From positions 186,001-250,000 of the forward strand of contig NW_027137024.1 in NCBI RefSeq assembly GCF_040869045.1: DNA of 64,000 nt, in the 5' to 3' direction. How positions within the stretch are numbered: position 1 is the first letter of the stretch; every line of letters begins with the position of its first letter. Below, piece by piece: positions 50,274-63,584 of the stretch. The stretch comes from Eurosta solidaginis (taxonomy: Eukaryota > Arthropoda > Insecta > Diptera > Tephritidae). The notes beneath the pieces were generated by a model, which saw nothing but the letters and a program-made list of their open reading frames with translations, did not search any database and had not been told where the DNA came from. The position numbers and the translations under genes are program-made.

Positions 50274-53200
50274 AACGTGTAAGAATTTGTTTAACGCATT
50301 TGTTTTGGTTACTCGACGTCTCCGTTCTCGTGTAGCCTACATATTGCGTTTTTTTTTTAATTTGCTTACCGGGCTAAAGGTTAGCATGTTTAAAATACGT
50401 AAGTCGTTTTGTTCATCAAATTTAAGTAGATAACTCATCAGTTGTTTGCATCAGAGCGATAATTTTTGAGATAGTTATTAAAACTGTTTAAAGGTTGTCA
50501 AACGTTGTTTCTCGTTGTATATCCTTTAATTCTAGAGTTAAATTGACAAATAACGTGTACGAATTTGTTTAACGCATTTGTTTTGGTTACTCGACGTCTC
50601 CGTTCTCGTGTAGCCTACATATTGCGTTTTTTTTTTAATTTGCTTACCGGGCTAAAGGTTAGCATGTTTAAAATACGTAAGTCGTTTTGTTCAACAAATT
50701 TAAGTAGATAACTCATCAGTTGTTTGCATCAGAGCGATAATTTTTGAGATAGTTATTAAAACTGTTTAAAGGTTGTCAAACGTTGTTTCTCGTTGTATAT
50801 CCTTTAACTCTAGAGTTAAATTGATAAATAACGTGTAAGAATTTGTTTAACGCATTTGTTTTGGTTACTCGACGTCTCCGTTCTCGTGTAGCCTACATAT
50901 TGCGTTTTTTTTTTAATTTGCTTACCGGGCTAAAGGTTAGCATGTTTAAAATACGTAAGTCGTTTTGTTCATCATATTTAAGTAGATAACTCATCAGTTG
51001 TTTGCATCAGAGCGATAATTTTTGAGATAGTTATTACAACTGTTTAAAGGTTGTCAAACGTTGTTTCTCGTTGTATATCCTTTAATTCTAGAGTTAAATT
51101 GATAAATAACGTGTACGAATTTGTTTAACGCATTTGTTTTGGTTACTCGACGTCTCCGTTCTCGTGTAGCCTACATATTGCGTTTTTTTTTTAATTTGCT
51201 TACCGGGCTAAAGGTTAGCATGTTTAAAATACGTAAGTCGTTTTGTTCATCATATTTAAGTAGATAACTCATCAGTTGTTTGCATCAGAGCGATAATTTT
51301 TGAGATAGTTATTAAAACTGTTTAAAGGTTGTTAAACGTTGTTTCTCGTTGTATATCCTTTAATTCTAGAGTTAAATTGATAAATAACGTGTACGAATTT
51401 GTTTAATGCATTTGTTTTGGTTACTCGACGTCTCCGTACTCGTGTAGCCTACATATTGCGTTTTTTTTTTAATTTGCTTACCGGGCTAAAGGTTAGAATG
51501 TTTAAAATACGTAAGTCGTTTTGTTCATCATATTTAAGTAGATAACTCATCAGTTGTTTGCATCAGAGCGATAATTTTTGAGATAGTTATTAAAACTGTT
51601 TAAAGGTTGTCAAACGTTGTTTCTCGTTGTATATCCTTTAATTCTAGAGTTAAATTGATAAATAACGTGTACGAATTTGTTTAACGCATTTGTTTTGGTT
51701 ACTCGACGTCTCCGTTCTCGTGTAGCCTACATATTGCGTTTTTTTCTTAATTTGCTTACCGGGCTAAAGGTTAGCATGTTTAAAATACATAAGTCGTTTT
51801 GTTCATCATATTTAAGTAGATAACTCATCAGTTGTTTGCATCAGAGCGATAATTTTTGAGATAGTTATTAAAACTGTTTAAAGGTTGTCAAACGTTGTTT
51901 CTCGTTGTATATCCTTTAATTCTAGAGTTAAATTGATAAATAACGTGTACGAATTTGTTTAACGCATTTGTTTTGGTTACTCGACGTCTCCGTTCTCGTG
52001 TAGCCTACATATTGCGTTTTTTTTTTAATTTGCTTACCGGGCTAAAGGTTAGCATGTTTAAAATACGTAAGTCGTTTTGTTCAACAAATTTAAGTAGATA
52101 ACTCATCAGTTGTTTGCATCAGAGCGATAATTTTTGAGATAGTTATTAAAACTGTTTAAAGGTTGTCAAACGTTGTTTCTCGTTGTATATCCTTTAACTC
52201 TAGAGTTAAATTGATAAATAACGTGTAAGAATTTGTTTAACGCATTTGTTTTGGTTACTCGACGTCTCCGTTCTCGTGTAGCCTACATATTGCGTTTTTT
52301 TTGTTAATTTGCTTACCGGGCTAAAGGTTAGCATGTTTAAAATACGTAAGTCGTTTTGTTCATCAAATTTAAGTAGATAACTCATCAGTTGTTTGCATCA
52401 GAGCGATAATTTTTGAGATAGTTATTAAAACTGTTTAAAGGTTGTCAAACGTTGTTTCTCGTTGTATATCCTTTAATTCTAGAGTTAAATTTACAAATAA
52501 CGTGTACGAATTTGTTTAACGCATTTGTTTTGGTTACTCGACGTCTCCGTTCTCGTGTAGCCTACATATTGCGTTTTTTTTTTAATTTGCTTACCGGGCT
52601 AAAGGTTAGCATGTTTAAAATACGTAAGTCGTTTTGTTCAACAAATTTAAGTAGATAACTCATCAGTTGTTTGCATCAGAGCGATAATTTTTGAGATAGT
52701 TATTAAAACTGTTTAAAGGTTGTCAAACGTTGTTTCTCGTTGTATATCCTTTAACTCTAGAGTTAAATTGATAAATAACGTGTAAGAATTTGTTTAACGC
52801 ATTTGTTTTGGTTACTCGACGTCTCCGTTCTCGTGTAGCCTACATATTGCGTTTTTTTTTTAATTTGCTTACCGGGCTAAAGGTTAGCATGTTTAAAATA
52901 CGTAAGTCGTTTTGTTCATCATATTTAAGTAGATAACTCATCAGTTGTTTGCATCAGAGCGACAATTTTTGAGATAGTTATTAAAACTGTTTAAAGGTTG
53001 TCAAACGTTGTTTCTCGTTGTATATCCTTTAATTCTAGAGTTAAATTGATAAATAACGTGTACGAATTTGTTTAACGCATTTGTTTTGGTTACTCGACGT
53101 CTCCGTTCTCGTGTAGCCTACATATTGCGTTTTTTTTTTTAATTTGCTTACCGGGCTAAAGGTTAGCATGTTTAAAATACGTAAGTCGTTTTGTTCATCA

Positions 53201-56200
53201 TATTTAAGTAGATAACTCATCAGTTGTTTGCATCAGAGCGATAATTTTTGAGATAGTTATTAAAACTGTTTAAAGGTTGTCAAACGTTGTTTCTCGTTGT
53301 ATATCCTTTAATTCTAGAGTTAAATTGATAAATAACGTGTACGAATTTGTTTAACGCATTTGTTTTGGTTACTCGACGTCTCCGTTCTCGTGTAGCCTAC
53401 ATATTGCGTTTTTTTTTTAATTTGCTTACCGGGCTAAAGGTTAGCATGCTTAAAATACGTAAGTCGTTTTGTTCATCATATTTAAGTAGATAACTCATCA
53501 GTTGTTTGCATCAGAGCGATAATTTTTGAGATAGTTATTAAAACTGTTTAAAGGTTGTCAAACGTTGTTTCTCGTTGTATATCCTTTAATTCTAGAGTTA
53601 AATTGATAAATAACGTGTACGAATTTGTATAACGCATTTGTTTTGGTTACTCGACGTCTCCGTTCTCGTGTAGCCTACATATTGCGTTTTTTTTTAATTT
53701 GCTTACCGGGCTAAAGGTTAGCATGTTTAAAATACATAAGTCGTTTTGTTCATCATATTTAAGTAGATAACTCATCAGTTGTTTGCATCAGAGCGATAAT
53801 TTTTGAGATAGTTATTAAAACTGTTTAAAGGTTGTCAAACGTTGTTTCTCGTTGTATATCCTTTAATTCTAGAGTTAAATTGATAAATAACGTGTACGAA
53901 TTTGTTTAACGCATTTGTTTTGGTTACTCGACGTCTCCGTTCTCGTGTAGCCTACATATTGCGTTTTTTTTTAATTTGCTTACCGGGATAAAGGTTAGCA
54001 TGTTTAAAATACGTAAGTCGTTTTGTTCATCAAATTTAAGTAGATAACTCATCAGTTGTTTGCATCAGAGCGATAATTTTTGAGATAGTTATTAAAACTG
54101 TTTAAGGGTTGTCAAACGTTGTTTCTCGTTGTATATCCTTTAATTCTAGAGTTAAATTGATAAATAACGTGTACGAATTTGTTTAACGCATTTGTTTTGG
54201 TTACTCGACGTCTCCGTTCTCGTGTAGCCTACATATTGCGTTTTTTTTTTAATTTGCTTACCGGGCTAAAGGTTAGCATGTTTAAAATACGTAAGTCGTT
54301 TTGTTCATCAAATTTAAGTAGATAACTCATCAGTTGTTTGCATCAGAGCGATAATTTTTGAGATAGTTATTAAAACTGTTTAAAGGTTGTCAAACGTTGT
54401 TTCTCGTTGTATATCCTTTAATTCTAGAGTTAAATTGATAAATAACGTGTACGAATTTGTTTAACGCATTTGTTTTGGTTACTCGACGTCTCCGTTCTCG
54501 TGTAGCCTACATATTGCGTTTTTTTTTTAATTTGCTTACCGGGCTAAAGGTTAGCATGTTTAAAATACGTAAGTCGTGTTGTTCATCATATTTAAGTAGA
54601 TAACTCATCAGTTGTTTGCATCAGAGCGATAATTTTTGAGATAGTTATTAAAACTGTTTAAAGGTTGTCAAACGTTGTTTCTCGTTGTATATCCTTTAAT
54701 TCTAGAGTTAAATTGATAAAAACGTGTAAGAATTTGTTTAACGCATTTGTTTTGGTTACTCGACGTCTCCGTTCTCGTGTAGCCTACATATTGCGTTTTT
54801 TTTTTTAATTTGCTTACCGGGCTAAAGGTTAGCATGTTTAAAATACGTAAGTCGTTTTGTTCATCATATTTAAGTAGATAACTCATCAGTTGTTTGCATC
54901 AGAGCGATAATTTTTGAGATAGTTATTAAAACTGTTTAAAGGTTGTCAAACGTTGTTTCTCGTTGTATATCCTTTAATTCCAGAGTTAAATTGATAAATA
55001 ACGTGTACGAATTTGTTTAACGCATTTGTTTTGGATACTCGACGTCTCCGTTCTCGTGTAGCCTACATATTGCGTTTTTTTTTAATTTGCTTACCGGGCT
55101 AAAGGTTAGCATGCTTAAAATACGTAAGTCGTTTTGTTCAACAAATTTAAGTAGATAACTCATCAGTTGTTTGCATCAGAGCGATAATTTTCGAGATAGT
55201 TATTAAAACTGTTTAAAGGTTGTCAAACGTTGTTTCTCGTTGTATATCCTTTAATTCTAGAGTTAAATTGATAAATAACCTGTACGAATTTGTTTAACGC
55301 ATTTGTTTTGGTTACTCGACGTCTCCGTTCTCGTGTAGCCTACATATTGCGTTTTTTTTTTAATTTGCTTACCGGGCTAAAGGTTAGCATGTTTAAAATA
55401 CGTAAGTCGTTTTGTTCATCATATTTAAGTAGATAACTCATCAGTTGTTTGCATCAGAGCGACAATTTTTGAGATAGTTATTAAAACTGTTTAAAGGTTG
55501 TCAAACGTTGTTTCTCGTTGTATATCCTTTAATTCTAGAGTTAAATTGATAAATAACGTGTACGAATTTGTTTAACGCATTTGTTTTGGTTACTCGACGT
55601 CTCCGTTCTCGTGTAGCCTACATATTGCGTTTTTTTTTAACTTGCTTACCGGGCTAAAGGTTAGCATGTTTAAAATACGTAAGTCGTTTTGTTCAACAAA
55701 TTTAAGTAGATAACTCATCAGTTGTTTGCATCAGAGCGACAATTTTTGAGATAGTTATTAAAACTGTTTAAAGGTTGTCAAACGTTGTTTCTCGTTGTAT
55801 ATCCTTTAATTCTAGAGTTAAATTGATAAATAACGTGTACGAATTTGTTTAACGCATTTGTTTTGGTTACTCGACGTCTCCGTTCTCGTGTAGCCTACAT
55901 ATTGCGTTTTTTTTTAATTTGCTTACCGGGCTAAAGGTTAGCATGTTTAAAATACGTAAGTCGTTTTGTTCAACAAATTTAAGTAGATAACTCATCAGTT
56001 GTTTGCATCAGAGCGACAATTTTTGAGATAGTTATTAAAACTGTTTAAAGGTTGTCAAACGTTGTTTCTCGTTGTATATCCTTTAATTCTAGAGTTAAAT
56101 TGATAAATAACGTGTACGAATTTGTTTAACGCATTTGTTTTGGTTACTCGACGTCTCCGTTCTCGTGTAGCCTACATATTGCGTTTTTTTTTTAATTTGC

Positions 56201-56941
56201 TTACCGGGCTAAAGGTTAGCATGTTTAAAATACGTAAGTCGTTTTGTTCATCATATTTAAGTAGATAACTCATCAGTTGTTTGCATCAGAGCAACAATTT
56301 TTGAGATAGTTATTAAAACTGTTTAAAGGTTGTCAAACGTTGTTTCTCGTTGTATATCCTTTAATTCTAGAGTTAAATTGATAAATAACGTGCACGAATT
56401 TGCTTAACGCATTTGTTTTGGTTACTCGACGTCTCCGTTCTCGTGTAGCCTACATATTGCGTTTTTTTTTAATTTGCTTACCGGGCTAAAGGTTAGCATG
56501 CTTAAAATACGTAAGTCGTTTTGTTCATCAAATTTGAGTAGATAACTCAGCAGTTGTTTGCATCAGAGCGACAATTTTTGAGATAGTTATTAAAACTGTT
56601 TAAAGGTTGTCAAACGTTGTTTCTCGTTGTATATCCTTTAATTCTAGAGTTAAATTGATAAATAACGTGTACGAATTTGTTTAACGCATTTGTTTTGGTT
56701 ACTCGACGTCTCCGTTCTCGTGTAGCCTACATATTGCGTTTTTTTTTTAATTTGCTTACCGGGCTAAAGGTTAGCATGTTTAAAATACGTAAGTCGTTTT
56801 GTTCAACAAATTTGAGTAGATAACTCATCAGTTGTTTGCATCAGAGCGATAATTTTTGAGATAGTTATTAAAACTGTTTAAAGGTTGTCAAACGTTGTTT
56901 CTCGTTGTATATCCTATAATTCTAGAGTTAAATTGATAAAT
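50274..56941 (+). repeat. HOR copy D, about 24 monomers (6.67 kb)
   Basis: Same order as C with three monomers fewer: one at about 53,330 and two near 56,664. Differences from C include 'attacaactg' (about 51,036), 'aatttacaaat' (52,488, where C has 'aattgacaaat'), 'aattccagag' (about 54,978, which destroys TCTAGA) and 'gtgtacg' instead of 'gtgtaag' (about 56,113). There are more differences than between A and B over a similar length, so this duplication looks older. Confidence 0.88.
56664..56941 (+). repeat. Chimeric monomer at a two-monomer deletion in D
   Basis: Its left part has 'caacaaatttgag', like the C monomer at 49,163. Its right part has 'tatcctataattc', close to 'tatcatataattc' of the C monomer at 49,719. 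In C these lie two monomers apart (556 bp). The offset to C drops from 7,501 to 6,945 bp here. The exchange point lies in the roughly 130 bp between the two diagnostic sites. Confidence 0.8.
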
Positions 56942-58303
56942 AACGTGTACGAATTTGTTTAACGCATTTGTTTTGGTTACTCGACGTCTCCGTTCTCGTG
57001 TAGCCTACATATTGCGTTTTTTTTTAATTTGCTTACCGGGCTAAAGGTTAGCATGTTTAAAATACGTAAGTCGTTTTGTTCATCAAATTTAAGTAGATAA
57101 CTCATCAGTTGTTTGCATCAGAGCGACAATTTTTGAGATAGTTATTAAAACTGTTTAAAGGTTGTCAAACGTTGTTTCTCGTTGTATATCCTTTAATTCT
57201 AGAGTTAAATTGATAAATAACGTGTACGAATTTGTTTAACGCATTTGTTTTGGTTACTCGACGTCTCCGTTCTCGTGTAGCCTACATATTGCGTTTTTTT
57301 TTTAATTTGCTTACCGGGCTAAAGGTTAGCATGTTTAAAATACGTAGGTCGTTTTGTTCATCAAATTTAAATAGATAACTCATCAGTTGTTTGCATCAGA
57401 GCGATAATTTTTGAGAAAGTTATTAAAACGGTTTAAAGGTTGTCAAACGTTGTTTCTCGTTGTATATCCTTTAATTCTAGAGTTAAGTTGATAAATAACG
57501 TGTACGAATTTGTTTAACGCATTTGTTTTGCTTACTCGACGTCTCCGTTCTCGTGTAGCCTACATATTGCGTTTTTTTTTTAATTTGCTTACCGGGCTAA
57601 AGGTTAGCATGTTTAAAATACGTAAGTCGTTTTGTTCATCATATTTAAGTAGATAACTCATCAGTTGTTTGCATCAGAGTGATAATTTTTGAGATAGTTA
57701 TTAAAACTGTTTAAAGGTTGTCAAACGTTGTTTCTCGTTGTATATCCTTTAATTCTACAGTTAAATTGATAAATAACGTGTACGAATTTGTTTAACGCAT
57801 TTGTTTTGGTTACTCGACGTCTCCGTTCTCGTGTAGCCTACATATTGCGTTTTTTTTTTAATTTGCTTACCGGGCTAAAGGTTAGCATGCTTAAAATACG
57901 TAAGTCGTTTTGTTCATCATATTTAAGTAGATAACTCATCAGTTGTTTGCATCAGAGCGATAATTTTTGAGATAGTTATTAAAACTGTTTAAAGGTTGTC
58001 AAACGTTGTTTCTCGTTGTATATCCTTTAATTCTAGAGTTAAATTGATAAATAACGTGTAAGAATTTGTTTAACGCATCTGTTTTGGTTACTCGACGTCT
58101 CCGTTCTTGTGTAGCCTACATATTGCGTTTTTTTTTTAATTTTCTTACCGGGCTAAAGGTTAGCATGTTTAAAATACGTAAGTCGTTTTGTTCATCAAAT
58201 TTAAGTAGATAACTCATCAGTTGTTTGCATCAGAGCGACAATTTTTGAGATAGTTATTAAAACTGTTTAAAGGTTGTCAAACGTTGTTTCTCGTTGTATA
58301 TCC

Positions 58304-58321
58304 TTTAATTCTAGAATTAAA
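58304..58321. repeat. Perfect 18-bp dyad, 'A-form'
   Basis: 'tttaattctagaattaaa' is also its own reverse complement. Here the right arm changed (gagtt to gaatt) instead of the left. Confidence 0.9.
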
Positions 58322-59692
58322 TTGATAAATAACGTGTACGAATTTGTTTAACGCATTTGTTTTGGTTACTCGACGTCTCCGTTCTCGTGTAGCCTACATA
58401 TTGCGTTTTTTTTTAATTTGCTTACCGGGCTAAAGGTTAGCATGTTTAAAATACGTAAGTCGTTTTGTTCATCATATTTAAGTAGATAACTCATCAGTTG
58501 TTTGCATCAGAGCGATAATTTTTGAGATAGTTATTAAAACTGTTTAAAGGTTGTCAAACGTTGTTTCTCGTTGTATATCCTTTAATTCTAGAGTTAAATT
58601 GATAAATAACGTGTACGAATTTGTTTAACGCATTTGTTTTGGTTACTCGACGTCTCCGTTCTCGTGTAGCCTACATATTGCGTTTTTTTTTTAATTTGCT
58701 TACCGGGCTAAAGGTTAGTATGTTTAAAATACGTAAGTCGTTTTGTTCATCAAATTTAAGTAGATAACTCATCAGTTGTTTGCATCAGAGCGATAATTTT
58801 TGAGATAGTTATTAAAACTGTTTAAAGGTTGTCAAACGTTGTTTCTCGTTGTATATCCTTTAATTCTAGAGTTAAATTGATAAATAACGTGTACGAATTT
58901 GTTTAACGCATTTGTTTTGGTTACTCGACGTCTCCGTTCTCGTGTAGCCTACATATTGCGTTTTTTTTTTAATTTGCTTACCGGGCTAAAGGTTAACATG
59001 TTTAAAATACGTAAGTCGTTTTGTTCATCAAATTTAAGTAGATAACTCATCAGTTGTTTGCATCAGAGCGATAATTTTTGAGATAGTTATTAAAACTGTT
59101 TAAAGGTTGTCAAACGTTGTTTCTCGTTGTATATCCTTTAATTCTAGAGTTAAATTGATAAATAACGTGTACGAATTTGTTTAACGCATTTGTTTTGGTT
59201 ACTCGACGTCTCCGTTCTCGTGTAGCCTACATATTGCGTTTTTTTTTTAATTTGCTTACCGGGCTAAAGGTTAGCATGCTTAAAATACGTAAGTCGTTTT
59301 GTTCATCATATTTAAGTAGATAACTCATCAGTTGTTTGCATCAGAGCGATAATTTTTGAGATAGTTATTAAAACTGTTTAAAGGTTGTCAAACGTTGTTT
59401 CTCGTTGTATATCCTTTAATTCTAGAGTTAAATTGATAAAAACGTGTACGAATTTGTTTAACGCATTTGTTTTGGTTACTCGACGTCTCCGTTCTCGTGT
59501 AGCCTACATATTGCGTTTTTTTTTTTAATTTGCTTACCGGGCTAAAGGTTAGCATGCTTAAAATACGTAAGTCGTTTTGTTCATCATATTTAAGTAGATA
59601 ACTCATCAGTTGTTTGCATCAGAGCGATAATTTTTGAGATAGTTATTAAAACTGTTTAAATGTTGTCAAACGTTGTTTCTCGTTGTATATCC

Positions 59693-59710
59693 TTTAATTC
59701 TAGAATTAAA
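59693..59710. repeat. Perfect 18-bp dyad, 'A-form', second copy
   Basis: The same 'tttaattctagaattaaa' lies five monomers after the one at 58,304. The flanking variants differ (catcattttt follows it; gttcttgtg precedes the other), so it may be an independent mutation or an exchanged copy. Confidence 0.85.
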
Positions 59711-60740
59711 TTGATAAATAACGTGTAAGAATTTGTTTAACGCATTTGTTTTGGTTACTCGACGTCTCCGTTCTCGTGTAGCCTACATATTGCGTTTTTT
59801 TTTTAATTTGCTTACCGGGCTAAAGGTTAGCATGTTTAAAATACGTAAGTCGTTTTGTTCATCATTTTTAAGTAGATAACTCATCAGTTGTTTGCATCAG
59901 AGCTATAATTTTTGAGATAGTTATTAAAACTGTTTAAAGGTTGTCAAACGTTGTTTCTCGTTGTATATCCTTTAATTCTAGAGTTAAATTGATAAATAAC
60001 GTGTACGAATTTGTTTAACGCATTTGTTTTGGTTACTCGACGTCTCCGTTCTCGTGTAGCCTACATATTGCGTTTTTTTTTTAATTTGCTTACCGGGCTA
60101 AAGGTTAGCATGCTTAAAATACGTAAGTCGTTTTGTTCAACAAATTTGAGTAGATAACTCATCAGTTGTTTGCATCAGAGCGACAATTTTTGAGATAGTT
60201 ATTAAAACTGTTTAAAGGTTGTCAAACGTTGTTTCTCGTTGTATATCCTTTAATTCTAGAGTTAAATTGATAAATAACGTGTACGAATTTGTTTAACGCA
60301 TTTGTTTTGGTTACTCGACGTCTCCGTTCTCGTGTAGCCTACATATTGCGTTTTTTTTTTAATTTGCTTACCGGGCTAAAGGTTAACATGTTTAAAATAC
60401 GTAAGTCGTTTTGTTCATCAAATTTAAGTAGATAACTCATCAGTTGTTTGCATCAGAGCGATAATTTTTGAGATAGTTATTAAAACTGTTTAAAGGTTGT
60501 CAAACGTTGTTTCTCGTTGTATATCCTTTAATTCTAGAGTTAAATTGATAAATAACGTGTACGAATTTGTTTAACGCATTTGTTTTGGTTACTCGACGTC
60601 TCCGTTCTCGTGTAGCCTACATATTGCGTTTTTTTTTTTTAATTTGCTTACCGGGCTAAAGGTTAGCATGTTTAAAATACGTAAGTCGTTTTGTTCAACA
60701 AATTTAAGTAGATAACTCATCAGTTGTTTGCATCAGAGCG

Positions 60741-62220
60741 ATAATTTTCGAGATAGTTATTAAAACTGTTTAAAGGTTGTCAAACGTTGTTTCTCGTTGT
60801 ATATCCTTTAATTCTAGAGTTAAATTGATAAATAACCTGTACGAATTTGTTTAACGCATTTGTTTTGGTTACTCGACGTCTCCGTTCTCGTGTAGCCTAC
60901 ATATTGCGTTTTTTTTTTAATTTGCTTACCGGGCTAAAGGTTAGCATGTTTAAAATACGTAAGTCGTTTTGTTCATCATATTTAAGTAGATAACTCATCA
61001 GTTGTTTGCATCAGAGCGACAATTTTTGAGATAGTTATTAAAACTGTTTAAAGGTTGTCAAACGTTGTTTCTCGTTGTATATCCTTTAATTCTAGAGTTA
61101 AATTGATAAATAACGTGTACGAATTTGTTTAACGCATTTGTTTTGGTTACTCGACGTCTCCGTTCTCGTGTAGCCTACATATTGCGTTTTTTTTTAATTT
61201 GCTTACCGGGCTAAAGGTTAGCATGTTTAAAATACGTAAGCCGTTTTGTTCAACAAATTTAAGTAGATAACTCATCAGTTGTTTGCATCAGAGCGACAAT
61301 TTTTGAGATAGTTATTAAAACTGTTTAAAGGTTGTCAAACGTTGTTTCTCGTTGTATATCCTTTAATTCTAGAGTTAAATTGATAAATAACGTGTACGAA
61401 TTTGTTTAACGCATTTGTTTTGGTTACTCGACGTCTCCGTTCTCGTGTAGCCTACATATTGCGTTTTTTTTTAATTTGCTTACCGGGCTAAAGGTTAGCA
61501 TGTTTAAAATACGTAAGTCGTTTTGTTCAACAAATTTAAGTAGATAACTCATCAGTTGTTTGCATCAGAGCGACAATTTTTGAGATAGTTATTAAAACTG
61601 TTTAAAGGTTGTCAAACGTTGTTTCTCGTTGTATATCCTTTAATTCTAGAGTTAAATTGATAAATAACGTGTACGAATTTGTTTAACGCATTTGTTTTGG
61701 TTACTCGACGTCTCCGTTCTCGTGTAGCCTACATATTGCGTTTTTTTTTTAATTTGCTTACCGGGCTAAAGGTTAGCATGTTTAAAATACGTAAGTCGTT
61801 TTGTTCATCATATTTAAGTAGATAACTCATCAGTTGTTTGCATCAGAGCAACAATTTTTGAGATAGTTATTAAAACTGTTTAAAGGTTGTCAAACGTTGT
61901 TTCTCGTTGTATATCCTTTAATTCTAGAGTTAAATTGATAAATAACGTGCACGAATTTGCTTAACGCATTTGTTTTGGTTACTCGACGTCTCCGTTCTCG
62001 TGTAGCCTACATATTGCGTTTTTTTTTAATTTGCTTACCGGGCTAAAGGTTAGCATGCTTAAAATACGTAAGTCGTTTTGTTCATCAAATTTGAGTAGAT
62101 AACTCAGCAGTTGTTTGCATCAGAGCGACAATTTTTGAGATAGTTATTAAAACTGTTTAAAGGTTGTCAAACGTTGTTTCTCGTTGTATATCCTTTAATT
62201 CTAGAGTTAAATTGATAAAT
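60741..62220 (+). repeat. Third copy of a five-monomer segment from C/D
   Basis: 'ataattttcg' at 60,741 and 'gcaaca' at 61,848 each lie 5,557 bp (20 monomers) after their D counterparts at 55,184 and 56,291. 'aacctgtacg', 'gtgcacgaatttgctt' and 'ctcagcag' occur in the same order. The left edge falls inside the monomer starting at about 60,550, which has 'gcatgttt' where D has 'gcatgctt' and 'ggatactc'. The right edge precedes the 'gagaaag' monomer. Confidence 0.8.
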
Positions 62221-62830
62221 AACGTGTACGAATTTGTTTAACGCATTTGTTTTGGTTACTCGACGTCTCCGTTCTCGTGTAGCCTACATATTGCGTTTTT
62301 TTTTTAATTTGCTTACCGGGCTAAAGGTTAGCATGTTTAAAATACGTAAGTCGTTTTGTTCATCAAATTTAAGTAGATAACTCATCAGTTGTTTGCATCA
62401 GAGCGATAATTTTTGAGAAAGTTATTAAAACGGTTTAAAGGTTGTCAAACGTTGTTTCTCGTTGTATATATATAGTTATTAAAACTGTTTAAAGGTTGTC
62501 AAACGTTGTTTCTCGTTGTATATCCTTTAATTCTAGAGTTAAATTGATAAATAACGTGTAAGAATTTGTTTAACGCATTTGTTTTGGTTACTCGACGTCT
62601 CCGTTCTTGTGTAGCCTACATATTGCGTTTTTTTTTTAATTTTCTTACCGGGCTAAAGGTTAGCATGTTTAAAATACGTAAGTCGTTTTGTTCATCAAAT
62701 TTAAGTAGATAACTCATCAGTTGTTTGCATCAGAGCGACAATTTTTGAGATAGTTATTAAAACTGTTTAAAGGTTGTCAAACGTTGTTTCTCGTTGTATA
62801 TCCTTTAATTCTAGAGTTAAATTGATAAAT
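61666..62830 (+). repeat. 1,164-bp HOR unit, copy 1 (four monomers plus 54 bp)
   Basis: The order is: a monomer with 'agagcaacaa', a monomer with 'gtgcacgaatttgctt' and 'ctcagcag' (61,944-62,220), a monomer with 'gagaaagtt' and 'aaaacgg' cut short after 'ttgtata', the join 'tatatagttatt', and a monomer with 'gttcttgtg' and 'aattttctta'. The unit is not a whole number of 278-bp monomers, so everything downstream is shifted by 54 bp in phase. The first 555 bp come from the C/D family and the rest from the 57-58 kb family. Confidence 0.85.
62421..62474 (+). repeat. 54-bp out-of-register monomer remnant, copy 1
   Basis: 'gttatt' at 62,421 is followed by the next 'gttatt' only 54 bp later instead of 278. 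At the join, 'gttgtatatatata' replaces 'gttgtatatccttt' and runs into 'gttattaaaactg'. The simplest model is a deletion of about 502 bp from an ancestor arranged like 57,419-57,975, joined at TA-rich ends with an extra TA. Confidence 0.9.
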
Positions 62831-63107
62831 AACGTGTACGAATTTGTTTAACGCATTTGTTTTGGTTACTCGACGTCTCCGTTCTCGTGTAGCCTACATA
62901 TTGCGTTTTTTTTTAATTTGCTTACCGGGCTAAAGGTTAGCATGTTTAAAATACGTAAGTCGTTTTGTTCATCATATTTAAGTAGATAACTCATCAGTTG
63001 TTTGCATCAGAGCAACAATTTTTGAGATAGTTATTAAAACTGTTTAAAGGTTGTCAAACGTTGTTTCTCGTTGTATATCCTTTAATTCTAGAGTTAAATT
63101 GATAAAT

Positions 63108-63384
63108 AACGTGCACGAATTTGCTTAACGCATTTGTTTTGGTTACTCGACGTCTCCGTTCTCGTGTAGCCTACATATTGCGTTTTTTTTTAATTTGCTT
63201 ACCGGGCTAAAGGTTAGCATGTTTAAAATACGTAAGTCGTTTTGTTCATCAAATTTAAGTAGATAACTCATCAGTTGTTTGCATCAGAGCGACAATTTTT
63301 GAGATAGTTATTAAAACTGTTTAAAGGTTGTCAAACGTTGTTTCTCGTTGTATATCCTTTAATTCTAGAGTTAAATTGATAAAT
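63108..63384 (+). repeat. Monomer with probable conversion patch
   Basis: Compared with its partner at 61,944-62,220, the flanking diagnostic sites are kept: 'gtgcacgaatttgctt' at the left and 'gcgacaa' at the right. Three linked sites in the middle have changed together to the common type: gcatgC to gcatgT, ttGag to ttAag, and cagcag to catcag. A short conversion tract between about 63,150 and 63,280 explains this better than three separate mutations. Confidence 0.65.
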
Positions 63385-63584
63385 AACGTGTACGAATTTG
63401 TTTAACGCATTTGTTTTGGTTACTCGACGTCTCCGTTCTCGTGTAGCCTACATATTGCGTTTTTTTTTTAATTTGCTTACCGGGCTAAAGGTTAGCATGT
63501 TTAAAATACGTAAGTCGTTTTGTTCATCAAATTTAAGTAGATAACTCATCAGTTGTTTGCATCAGAGCGATAATTTTTGAGAAA

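Larger units (their letters stand above)
56942..61665 (+). repeat. Mosaic satellite segment, about 17 monomers
   Basis: No long tandem partner is evident for 57-60.5 kb, but individual variants are shared. 'gagaaagtt' with 'aaaacgg' (57,219-57,496) and 'gttcttgtg' with 'aattttctta' (58,053-58,330) recur in the 1,164-bp units. 'gataaaaacg' (59,435) is shared with C and D. 'gttaacatg' occurs twice (about 58,993 and 60,373), and 'tctagaatt' twice (58,310; 59,699). From 60,741 the sequence repeats 55,184 onward at offset 5,557 (ttttcgag, aacctgtacg). Confidence 0.7.

Noticed and set aside
52452..52658. Plus-strand ORF of 68 codons
   Set aside because: It is open because a private G-to-T change ('aatttacaaat') removes a TGA found in the other copies. 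A chance ORF in satellite DNA.
54668..54886. Minus-strand ORFs of 72 codons here and at 59,388-59,606
   Set aside because: Both use the monomer with 'gataaaaacg', a 2-bp shortening that changes frame, together with an 11-T run. Repeat by-products, not genes.
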